Assembly: GCA_020528935.1 (NCBI GenBank)
Contig: JAJDFU010000668.1
Location: 1-5,986 of the forward strand
Reading direction: 5' to 3'
Length of the DNA: 5,986 nt
Origin: Saprospiraceae bacterium
GTDB lineage: Bacteria; Bacteroidota; Bacteroidia; Chitinophagales; Saprospiraceae
In this document: piece by piece, positions 1 to 5,243 of the stretch
How positions within the stretch are numbered: the stretch's first letter is position 1
How the letters are laid out: the number at the start of each line of letters is the position of its first letter
Program-made: the position numbers and the translations under genes
The notes under the pieces: model-generated
Database searches by the model: none
Seen by the model: only the letters and a program-made list of their open reading frames with translations
What the model was told of the DNA's origin: nothing

Positions 1-2
1 AA

Positions 3-74
3 GACCTATTTTATCCTGAAAACCGTGAATACCGTTTCAAGTATGAAATAACTTCCAGGTCATTTCATACTTGA
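3..74 (+). CDS. Possible C-terminal tail of an unknown upstream gene (5' end outside window)
   Basis: From base 3 one frame is open to a TGA at 72-74 and gives a polar, aromatic-rich tail (DLFYPENREYRFKYEI... then SRSFHT, stop). It reads like ordinary protein sequence, but 23 residues are too few to name a family. A second frame, from base 1 to the TAA at 49-51, is also open and ends NTVSSMK. The two cannot be separated without the sequence to the left. If the first frame is real, the upstream gene runs through the inverted repeat at 28-83 and overlaps the beginning of the kinase frame. Low confidence. Confidence 0.25.
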   Translation, partial: DLFYPENREYRFKYEITSRSFHT

Positions 75-83
75 AACGGTATT
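28..83. repeat. Perfect 22-bp inverted repeat with 12-nt spacer
   Basis: Bases 28-49 are the exact reverse complement of 62-83. The spacer is 50-61. The match stops abruptly on both sides (27/84 and 50/61 do not pair). As RNA this would be a strong hairpin whose left arm contains ATGAAAT and whose right arm encodes the first recognisable kinase residues (HFILETV). There is no T-run after it, so it does not look like an intrinsic terminator. A local fold-back (template-switch) mutation, a regulatory hairpin or an assembly fold-back near a contig end would all give this pattern. Confidence 0.9.
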
Positions 84-105
84 ATCCGTTGGAGCCAACA
101 ATGTT

Positions 106-582
106 GTGATCGCGCTTTCCGAAACAGAAGTGGGTAAGCTGTTCTCGGGGGATACTCGCTCGGATATCGGTTCGGAGGCTGAAAAGATGAAGTTTGCCAA
201 CCGGGTGAATGGACTGGTGGTGCATTTCATTCGCCTGGATGTCAACGAAGAGCTGGATAGCGACATGCTGGTGATGGAGCGCCTCTATCCCCTCGATTTC
301 CGAGCTTACGAAACGGAACGGCGATTGCTTTGGCTGGATGTATTGGAGGATGAACTGAGGCAGCTACACCTGGCTGGATTCGTACATCGCGACCTGAAAC
401 GCCCGTCCGATAGGCCGGGTGAAACCTTTGATAATATTTTCCTGACCGAAAAAGGCCTGCGCCTGATCGATGTGGGCATCTCTGCACTCAAGGACCAGGT
501 GGGCGACCGGCTTTTCCGGCGTTTTGTGGAAGAAGAACAACAGGAACTGGAGGCCTTTCGCGCCTATTTTTTGAATCGCTAG
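106..582 (+). CDS. Short eukaryotic-like Ser/Thr protein kinase, 5' end probably disrupted
   Basis: This is a small protein-kinase-like protein. From GTG 106 it is 158 aa: the probable ATP-binding lysine is K11 (VGKLF), followed by the hinge region (VMERLYP), the catalytic loop HRDLK at 94-98 (catalytic D96) and a metal-binding DxG as IDVG (D122). The usual Asn of HRDLKxxN is displaced to N110 by an insertion of about nine residues. The protein ends soon after DxG, so the activation segment and C-lobe are essentially missing. The frame is open further upstream, from base 52, and encodes a good beta1/Gly-rich loop (HFILETVLSVGANNVV). The only upstream ATG in frame (43) is followed by AAA TAA. 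A start at GTG 106 therefore discards the nucleotide-binding loop, while a start at 43 needs the TAA to be a sense codon. The gene may be a recent pseudogene. It converges on mscS with a 27-nt gap. Substrate unknown. Confidence 0.65.
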   Translation: MIALSETEVGKLFSGDTRSDIGSEAEKMKFANRVNGLVVHFIRLDVNEELDSDMLVMERLYPLDFRAYETERRLLWLDVLEDELRQLHLAGFVHRDLKRPSDRPGETFDNIFLTEKGLRLIDVGISALKDQVGDRLFRRFVEEEQQELEAFRAYFLNR

Positions 583-609
583 CCCTGGATCGCAAACGAA
601 TCCATGCAA

Positions 610-1431
610 TCAGGAGCCGGCCGGGGCTTCCGCCATGGTAACTTCCATCTGCGGAAAGGGAATGTGAATGCCCTGCTCGTCGAAGGCCAGCTTGACCTGT
701 TCCTGCATGTAGAATTTTGCCGGGAAAAAGTTCTCGTTCGAGGTCCAGAAGCGCACCGTAAAGTTTACGGAGCTTTCGGCCAGTTCGTTCACATGGACCT
801 CCAGGCCCCGGTCCTCTATGAATCCCGGACACTTTCTCACCGTATCGGTAAGGATCTGCCGGGCCTGGGCGATATTGTCCTGATAGCCGATCCCGAAGAT
901 CATGTTGTGCCGGCGCACCGATTCCAAGCTGAAATTTTCTATGGCACCGGAAACAACGCTGCCGTTGGGGATGATGACGCGGTGATTGTCATACGTGAGA
1001 ATGATCGTACTGAACAGCTGGATGGATTGCACCGTCCCGGAATATCCCTGGGCCGTGATCCAGTCGCCGCTGCTGTAGGGCTTGAAGACGAGCACCAGAA
1101 TGCCGGCAGCCAGATTGCCCAAGGCCCCCTGAAGGGCCAGGCCAACCGCAAAACCAAGGGCACCGATGGCGGCTGCCAGGGAAGTGGTTTGCACGCCGAG
1201 AATGGCAATTGCCGTAATGACTACCAATACTTTGAGCAGCAGGCTGAGGGTGCGGTCGAGAAAAGCCCGCACATCGGTATCGAGCTGGGGGCTGCGCTTC
1301 TCGATCTGCCGGCTGATGCGGTTCATGATGAAATTGACGATCGGAAAGCCGAACATCAGCACAGCAATCGATCCGGCAATGCGCGGCACCAGGGCGACCA
1401 GGGCCGCTAAGAGGTCGTTGAGAATTTCCAT
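610..1431 (-). CDS. mscS: Small-conductance mechanosensitive channel (MscS family)
   Basis: This is an inner-membrane, tension-gated channel that releases small solutes on hypo-osmotic shock; MscS proteins work as homoheptamers. The 273-aa protein has the compact E. coli MscS layout. There are three hydrophobic segments at about residues 10-36, 62-82 and 87-118. The third is the pore helix, with the Gly/Ala packing pattern ALGFAVGLALQGALGNLAAG followed by the FKPYSSGD turn. The beta domain carries the conserved RVIIPNG (151-157), and the C-terminal cytoplasmic domain ends with GIHIPFPQMEV (254-264), the family's usual closing motif. Start ATG 1429-1431 gives the expected short N-terminus before TM1. 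It lies divergent from marR and convergent with the kinase. It looks intact and has no evident link to the tyrosine genes. The family call is firm; the symbol denotes the family, not proven orthology. Confidence 0.95.
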   Translation of the reverse strand: MEILNDLLAALVALVPRIAGSIAVLMFGFPIVNFIMNRISRQIEKRSPQLDTDVRAFLDRTLSLLLKVLVVITAIAILGVQTTSLAAAIGALGFAVGLALQGALGNLAAGILVLVFKPYSSGDWITAQGYSGTVQSIQLFSTIILTYDNHRVIIPNGSVVSGAIENFSLESVRRHNMIFGIGYQDNIAQARQILTDTVRKCPGFIEDRGLEVHVNELAESSVNFTVRFWTSNENFFPAKFYMQEQVKLAFDEQGIHIPFPQMEVTMAEAPAGS

Positions 1432-1652
1432 AGAGTTCCAGGTTTTTTAAAGCGCTCGAAAGATAAAAATTTTTTTTCTTTAATAGTGTTGCCCCGTTTC
1501 GGTCCCAATCGTTGTTGAACGCGCGATCCGGTCATCCCCGGATTCCATTCGGATATCCTGTTTTCATCGGCCGTTCCGCGCTTCAGGAGGTGTCGCGACC
1601 GCCTCTGCCGGCTTGAAAATGTACCCTGCCGGTTATCCTTTTTCCGAACCCC

Positions 1653-1683
1653 TTGCATTTTGTTTGTGTACCAATTATATTTG
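1653..1683 (+). promoter_or_regulatory. Bacteroidota-type promoter for marR
   Basis: TATATTTG at 1676-1683 is an exact match to the Bacteroidota -7 consensus TAnnTTTG. A TTG at 1653-1655 lies 20 nt upstream, within the usual spacing for the -33 element. Other TTTG runs (1659-1662, 1663-1666) are too close. Transcription would start within a few bases of the ATG at 1689, predicting a leaderless or nearly leaderless marR mRNA. The position of this element also argues against the alternative TTG start at 1653, which would place the promoter inside the coding region. Confidence 0.6.
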
Positions 1684-1686
1684 TAC
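1668..1686. promoter_or_regulatory. Candidate MarR operator: 19-bp imperfect palindrome over the -7 element
   Basis: GTACCAATTATATTTGTAC has arms GTACCAA and TTTGTAC (6 of 7 positions pair) around an AT-rich TTATA centre. It covers the whole TATATTTG -7 element and ends three bases before the marR ATG. Length, symmetry and AT-rich centre fit sites bound by MarR dimers, and the position is ideal for autorepression. No copy of it is visible before hmgA (2157-2248) or hppD (3883-3991). Binding is inferred. Confidence 0.45.
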
Positions 1687-1688
1687 TA

Positions 1689-2156
1689 ATGAATGCGTCC
1701 GTCAAGTCAACGGGTCTTCTGGACAAGCGATCGGCGACCAGCGGCTTCCTGCTGGAGCGTACGGCCAAGCGCATGAAGCAGGCCTTCCAGCGCGAGCTTC
1801 AGGCCGCCGGGGCAGATATCACGGTAGACCAATGGGTGGTGCTGCAGGAACTGGACCGGGAAGACGGTCAGCCCCAGCTCGCCATTGCACAGGCCGTGTT
1901 CAAAGATGCTGCCACCCTGACCCGCATCATCGACCTGCTTTGCCAAAAGGAGCTGACCCGCCGCGTTGTGGATCCCGAGGATCGCCGCAGGTTCCGGGTG
2001 GAACTCACGGAAGGCGGCCGGGCCAAGATCGCCGAAATCAAACCCCTGGTACGCGCCTTTCGCCGCCGCGCCTGGCAGGGGTTGGACAATGAGCAGATGG
2101 ATCGGCTGGTGGACGCCCTGAACCGGATTTTTGATAATTTATCACCAAAGAGCTGA
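1689..2156 (+). CDS. MarR-family transcriptional regulator
   Basis: This is a 155-aa dimeric winged-helix repressor or activator that usually senses small phenolic ligands. From ATG 1689 the sequence shows the N-terminal dimerisation helix (about 18-40), the helix-turn-helix (VDQWVVLQEL 46-55; recognition helix about 72-88, DAATLTRIIDLLCQKEL) and the wing, with the family's DxRxxxxxLT signature as DPEDRRRFRVELT (95-107). A C-terminal dimerisation helix follows. ATG 1689 is preferred over an in-frame TTG at 1653, because the extra 12 residues are hydrophobic, not MarR-like, and overlap the promoter. hmgA starts 92 nt downstream on the same strand with no clear terminator between, so it probably controls the tyrosine-degradation genes, with homogentisate or a related aromatic as a plausible effector. 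Regulon and ligand are inference. Confidence 0.92.
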   Translation: MNASVKSTGLLDKRSATSGFLLERTAKRMKQAFQRELQAAGADITVDQWVVLQELDREDGQPQLAIAQAVFKDAATLTRIIDLLCQKELTRRVVDPEDRRRFRVELTEGGRAKIAEIKPLVRAFRRRAWQGLDNEQMDRLVDALNRIFDNLSPKS

Positions 2157-2248
2157 CAGCCCTCTATGGGCAGTTGGTCGGCTTTTTCAGGCTGCAATTT
2201 CCACTCTCCTTTTCGGCGGGTAAAGCAGTCGACCTTAAACTCAAGAAC

Positions 2249-3442
2249 ATGCACTACCACAGCCTGGGCCAAATACCCCCCAAACGACACACCCAATTTC
2301 GCAAGCCCGACGGCGAGCTTTATCACGAAGAGCTCTTCAGCACGGAGGGTTTCAGCAATCTGTATTCTCTGCTGTACCACGCCAATGCCCCCACCCAGAT
2401 CGTGCAGGTGGGCGACCCCTACTCTGTGGTACCCGAGGTGGTGCTCGACAAGCAGCTCAAGCACCGCAGCCTCAAGGGCTTTCAGATAGCACCCGAAGAC
2501 GACTACCTCCGCAGCCGCAAGCCGGTGCTGGTGAACAGCGACTGCAAGATCGTGCTGGCCGCACCGCGCCAGAGTATGACCGACTATTTCTTCAAAAACG
2601 CCGATGCCGACGAGGTGATCTTCATTCACGTGGGTTCGGGTACGCTCAAGACCATGTACGGCAGTGTGCCCTTCAGCTATGGCGACTACCTGGTCGTTCC
2701 GCGGGGCACCACCTACCAGCTTCACTTCGACGATCCCGACAACCGGCTTCTCATCGTGGAGAGCCACGGGCCCATTACCACGCCCAAGCGCTATCGAAAC
2801 CAATTTGGCCAGCTGGCCGAGCACGCGCCCTTCTGCGAGCGCGACATCCGCAAGCCGGAGCTGCTGGAGACCCACGACGAGCAGGGCGAGTTTCTCTTTT
2901 ACATCAAAAAGGAGGACCAGATCTATCCCTACATCTACCTCAACCACCCCTTCGACCTCATCGGCTGGGACGGCTACGTGTATCCCTATGCTTTCAGCAT
3001 TCACAACTTCGAGCCCATCACCGGCCGCATCCACCAGCCGCCGCCCGTACATCAGACCTTCGACGGCCATAATTTCGTGATCTGCTCCTTCGTGCCGCGC
3101 CTGTACGACTACCATCCCAAAGGGATTCCGGCTCCCTACAACCACAGCAACATCGACTCCGACGAGGTGCTCTACTACGTCGACGGCGACTTTATGAGCC
3201 GCAAGCATGTGGAGAAGGGCATGCTTACCCTGCATCCCGGCGGCATCCCGCACGGTCCGCATCCCGGCACGGTCGAGAAGAGCATCGGCGCCAAGGAAAC
3301 GCATGAGCTGGCCGTCATGGTAGATACCTTCCGTCCGCTCCAGCTCACCCGCGAAGCCGTAGCCATTGAAGACGAGACCTACTACAAAAGCTGGCTGCCG
3401 GAGGATGTGAGCAGTGGCGGGAATGGCACCCAGGTTTCCTAA
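2249..3442 (+). CDS. hmgA: Homogentisate 1,2-dioxygenase
   Basis: This non-haem Fe(II) cytosolic enzyme opens homogentisate to maleylacetoacetate, the second dioxygenase step of tyrosine catabolism. The 397-aa protein begins with a family-typical N-terminus (MHYHSLGQIPPKRHTQFRKP). It has the cupin core and the iron-site region near the C-terminus: H299 in YNHSN, an acidic pair D305-E306 and H335 in PHGPHPG. The 36-residue spacing between the two histidines equals that of human HGD (H335/H371). ATG 2249 is chosen because homology begins there; an in-frame TTG at 2174 would add 25 unconserved residues. The 92 nt before it hold a short GCCC/GGGC hairpin (2159-2171) but no strong terminator or promoter, so cotranscription with marR is likely. 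At 397 aa it is somewhat shorter than the human enzyme, which is about 445 aa. It is normally neighboured by hppD, here separated from it by an AT-rich insertion. Confidence 0.95.
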   Translation: MHYHSLGQIPPKRHTQFRKPDGELYHEELFSTEGFSNLYSLLYHANAPTQIVQVGDPYSVVPEVVLDKQLKHRSLKGFQIAPEDDYLRSRKPVLVNSDCKIVLAAPRQSMTDYFFKNADADEVIFIHVGSGTLKTMYGSVPFSYGDYLVVPRGTTYQLHFDDPDNRLLIVESHGPITTPKRYRNQFGQLAEHAPFCERDIRKPELLETHDEQGEFLFYIKKEDQIYPYIYLNHPFDLIGWDGYVYPYAFSIHNFEPITGRIHQPPPVHQTFDGHNFVICSFVPRLYDYHPKGIPAPYNHSNIDSDEVLYYVDGDFMSRKHVEKGMLTLHPGGIPHGPHPGTVEKSIGAKETHELAVMVDTFRPLQLTREAVAIEDETYYKSWLPEDVSSGGNGTQVS

Positions 3443-3445
3443 GCG

Positions 3446-3485
3446 AATTTTGAATTGAGCGTTTTGAATTCTTAGATTTTAAGAG
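3446..3485. repeat. Left AT-rich repeat flank of the four-helix-bundle cassette
   Basis: This stretch begins four bases after the hmgA stop and contains two TTTTGAATT units (within 3448-3456 and 3462-3470) and GAATTCTTAGATTTTAAG (3466-3483). The last is an imperfect inverted copy of the right-flank AACTCAAAATTAAGAATTC (3970-3988): after reverse complementing, GAATTCTTA and ATTTT match, with one inserted G and one mismatch near the end. TGAGCGTTTTGAATT (3456-3470) recurs directly at 3880-3894 with one mismatch. The flanks therefore share both direct and inverted relationships. Confidence 0.6.
3449..3480 (+). promoter_or_regulatory. Possible promoter of the four-helix-bundle gene
   Basis: TTTG at 3449-3452 and TAGATTTT at 3473-3480 are separated by 20 nt. 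They match the Bacteroidota -33 and -7 elements (TTTG, TAnnTTTG) except for the final G. Transcription would start just before the ATG at 3490. The whole region is AT-rich, so a chance match is possible. If real, the cassette carries its own promoter inside the repeat flank. Confidence 0.35.
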
Positions 3486-3489
3486 AAAG

Positions 3490-3882
3490 ATGAAAAATAG
3501 CATCGTAAAAACAAAGAGTTACGCCTTTGCCGTAGAAATCGTTAAGTTATACAAGTACTTGAAAGGTCAAAACGAGTACGACATTGCAAGGCAATTGCTT
3601 CGATCAGGCACGAGTATCGGCGCAAACGTGGAAGAAGCCACAGGAGGAGAAAGCAGAAAGGACTTTATTCACAAAATGGCCTTAGCTGCTAAGGAAACCC
3701 GGGAGGCACATTACTGGCTAAGGCTGCTTAAAGACAGCGATATGCTTCCCGACTCTTTTGTACACCTGCTTCAAGATGGCGACGAGATCATTCGAATTAC
3801 GGCAGCTATTGTAAAAACATCCCAATTGAATTCGAATCGAAATCTTCGGGCCGATATGGATGAAAGTGAACTGGCAGTCTGA
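3490..3882 (+). CDS. Four-helix-bundle protein (S23 / 23S rRNA intervening-sequence protein family)
   Basis: This 130-aa, almost all-helical protein belongs to the family first found inside 23S rRNA intervening sequences and structurally related to Avd of diversity-generating retroelements. The hallmark segment RSGTSIGANVEEATGGES (38-55) is intact and is followed by the usual third helix (FIHKMALAAKETREAHYWLRLL, 59-80) and a fourth helix to about 110. The C-terminal tail (NRNLRADMDESELAV) is polar. AAGAGAAAG just before ATG 3490 is a purine-rich possible ribosome site. The gene is visibly more AT-rich than hmgA and hppD on either side and is bordered by related repeats, which suggests horizontal arrival. 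There is no rRNA here, and no reverse transcriptase or variable repeat of a retroelement. The family's cellular role is not established; nucleic-acid binding is only suggested by its relatives. Confidence 0.92.
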   Translation: MKNSIVKTKSYAFAVEIVKLYKYLKGQNEYDIARQLLRSGTSIGANVEEATGGESRKDFIHKMALAAKETREAHYWLRLLKDSDMLPDSFVHLLQDGDEIIRITAAIVKTSQLNSNRNLRADMDESELAV

Positions 3883-3885
3883 GTG

Positions 3886-3914
3886 TTTTGAATTTGATAT
3901 AAATAAATTCAAAA
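3886..3914. repeat. 10-bp perfect AT-rich hairpin just after the four-helix gene
   Basis: TTTTGAATTT (3886-3895) is the exact reverse complement of AAATTCAAAA (3905-3914), with a 9-nt loop. It starts four bases after the stop codon. With only two G/C pairs and no T-run after it, it would be a weak terminator at best. It is built from the same TTTTGAATT unit as the left flank, so it is better read as part of the cassette boundary. Confidence 0.6.
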
Positions 3915-3955
3915 AGAAGGATTCAAATAGGCTCAATCTCAATGCATACATGTAT

Positions 3956-3983
3956 AACTCAAAATTAAGAACTCAAAATTAAG
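3956..3983. repeat. Tandem duplication of a 14-bp unit before hppD
   Basis: AACTCAAAATTAAG occurs twice, perfectly and head to tail (3956-3969, 3970-3983), followed by AATTC and, after a few bases, the hppD start. The reverse complement of the second copy plus AATTC resembles 3466-3483 left of the four-helix gene. Just upstream lies the 10-bp palindrome ATACATGTAT (3946-3955). The repeat forms the right edge of the AT-rich island and occupies the hppD leader, so it could affect translation of hppD. Confidence 0.75.
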
Positions 3984-3991
3984 AATTCCCG

Positions 3992-5116
3992 ATGGATACC
4001 ATAACCAAGACAAAACCAGGTGTAACCAAAGACACCTTTCCCATCAACGGGACAGATTACATCGAATTCTATGTGGGCAACGCCAAGCAGGCCGCGCACT
4101 ACTACATGAATGCTTTCGGCTTTAAGCCCATCGCCTATCGCGGGCCGGAGACCGGCCGGCGCGAGACGGTCAGCTATGTACTGCAGCAGGGCAAGATTCG
4201 CCTGATGCTCACCGGTGCTCTGGGGCCCGAGCACGAGGTGGCCGAGCACGTGCGTCTGCACGGCGACGGCGTCAAGGTGCTGGCCCTGTGGGTGGACGAT
4301 GCCGCGAAGGCCTTCCACACCGCCGTGGAGCGCGGCGCCCGTTCGGCCCGGGAGCCGCAGCGCCTCACCGACGAGCAGGGCGAGGTGGTCACCGCTTCCA
4401 TTCACACCTACGGCGATACCTGGCACACCTTTGTGGAGCGCAAGAACTACGACGGGCCCTTCCTGCCGGGCTTCCGGGCCTGGAGCACGGAGATGGAGAT
4501 CCGGCCCATCGGCCTGCAATATGTGGATCACTGCGTGGGCAATGTGGAGCTGGGCAAGATGAACCATTGGGTGGAGTTTTACCAGAACGTGATGGGCTTC
4601 AAGCTGCTGGTCACCTTCGATGACAAGGACATCTCTACCGACTACACCGCCCTGATGAGCAAGGTGGTGAGCAACGGCAACGGCTACATCAAATTCCCCA
4701 TCAACGAGCCGGCCGAAGGCAAGAAGAAGTCCCAGATCGAAGAGTACCTCGACTTCTACCGCGGGCCCGGTGTGCAGCACATTGCCGTGGCTACCGAAGA
4801 CATCATTCACACGGTGGGTGAGCTGCGCAAGCGCGGTGTGGATTTCCTCTACGTGCCCGACACCTATTACGAGACCGTGACCGAGCGCGTGGGCGAGATC
4901 AAGGAGGACCTGGATGCCCTGAAGGAACTCAACATCCTGGTGGATCGCGACGAAGAGGGGTACCTGCTGCAGATCTTTACCAAGCCCGTGCAGGATCGCC
5001 CCACCGTCTTTTACGAGATCATCCAGCGCGAAGGCGCCCGGTCCTTCGGCAAGGGCAATTTCAAGGCCCTGTTCGAAGCCATCGAGCGCGAGCAGGAGCT
5101 GCGAGGAACGCTCTAG
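3992..5116 (+). CDS. hppD: 4-hydroxyphenylpyruvate dioxygenase
   Basis: This Fe(II) and alpha-keto-acid-dependent cytosolic enzyme converts 4-hydroxyphenylpyruvate to homogentisate, the substrate of the neighbouring HmgA. The 374-aa protein has the two vicinal-oxygen-chelate halves of the family: an N-terminal half beginning DYIEFYVGNAKQAAHYY (22-38) and a catalytic C-terminal half. The iron ligands are all visible: H180 in VDHCV, H263 in GVQHIAV and E342 in FYEIIQREG. The C-terminal helix (NFKALFEAIEREQ) that closes the active site is present, and length is normal. ATG 3992 is the natural start; it follows the AAGAATTCCCG end of the AT-rich repeat, with no clear Shine-Dalgarno. I found no convincing promoter in 3883-3991, so expression probably depends on readthrough from hmgA across the inserted gene. 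A strong terminator follows the stop. Confidence 0.96.
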   Translation: MDTITKTKPGVTKDTFPINGTDYIEFYVGNAKQAAHYYMNAFGFKPIAYRGPETGRRETVSYVLQQGKIRLMLTGALGPEHEVAEHVRLHGDGVKVLALWVDDAAKAFHTAVERGARSAREPQRLTDEQGEVVTASIHTYGDTWHTFVERKNYDGPFLPGFRAWSTEMEIRPIGLQYVDHCVGNVELGKMNHWVEFYQNVMGFKLLVTFDDKDISTDYTALMSKVVSNGNGYIKFPINEPAEGKKKSQIEEYLDFYRGPGVQHIAVATEDIIHTVGELRKRGVDFLYVPDTYYETVTERVGEIKEDLDALKELNILVDRDEEGYLLQIFTKPVQDRPTVFYEIIQREGARSFGKGNFKALFEAIEREQELRGTL

Positions 5117-5137
5117 GGGAAGATAACCCCACGCGCA

Positions 5138-5171
5138 AAAAGCCCCGGCCCATTTCGCGGTCGGGGCTTTT
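5138..5171. terminator. Intrinsic terminator after hppD
   Basis: AAAAGCCCCGGCC (5138-5150) pairs with GGTCGGGGCTTTT (5159-5171): a 13-bp stem with one G-T wobble and an 8-nt loop (CATTTCGC). A T-rich tail TTTTCTTT follows on the plus strand, and the A-run on the left gives the minus strand a T-run too, so it could work in both directions. It sits 21 nt after the hppD stop, ends the tyrosine cluster and separates it from the glycoside hydrolase. Confidence 0.93.
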
Positions 5172-5243
5172 CTTTACCGGGGCAGCAAATGAAATTTTTT
5201 CCACCGCAAACCTTTGTATTTTTCGGAAAAACCCATCCGGCCC

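Larger units (their letters stand above)
1432..1688. other. Divergent intergenic region between mscS and marR
   Basis: This 257-nt stretch has no convincing gene. Next to mscS it holds an A/T tract at 1459-1481, which is an imperfect palindrome (AAAGATAAAAA against TTTTTTTCTTT, 10 of 11 pairs) and may be a bent upstream element for the mscS promoter. The minus strand there reads TATCTTTC, one base off the TAnnTTTG -7 consensus, but I see no matching -33 element. The middle contains a weak hairpin (ATCCGG 1526-1531 with CCGGAT 1538-1543) and the 8-bp palindrome GGATATCC at 1551-1558; both are short enough to be chance. The marR-proximal end carries the promoter and operator listed separately. 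No tRNA or riboswitch fold was recognised. Confidence 0.6.

Noticed and set aside
34..77. Possible CRISPR repeat (GTTTC... ...GAAAC ends)
   Set aside because: Only one such unit is present with no repeat-spacer periodicity, and the symmetry is a full 22-bp fold-back inside a coding region.
604..1410. 268-codon plus-strand open frame opposite mscS
   Set aside because: The mscS frame on the other strand has the full family signature; this one has biased, motif-free composition.
2157..2185. Terminator between marR and hmgA
   Set aside because: The GCCC/GGGC stem is only four pairs and the later CTTTTTC is not directly after it; too weak to call.
1868..3304. Long (478 codon) open frame on the minus strand across marR and hmgA
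   Set aside because: It lies antisense to two genes with clear family motifs, is low-complexity (Val/Ala/Leu/His/Gly rich) and shows no domain. It is the usual shadow of GC-rich coding sequence.
3490..3882. Diversity-generating retroelement (Avd-like accessory gene)
   Set aside because: No reverse transcriptase, template repeat or variable repeat lies in the window; the protein fits the stand-alone S23/IVP group.
3965..4810. 281-codon minus-strand open frame over hppD
   Set aside because: Antisense shadow of hppD; hydrophobic, His/Val/Leu-rich with no recognisable motif.
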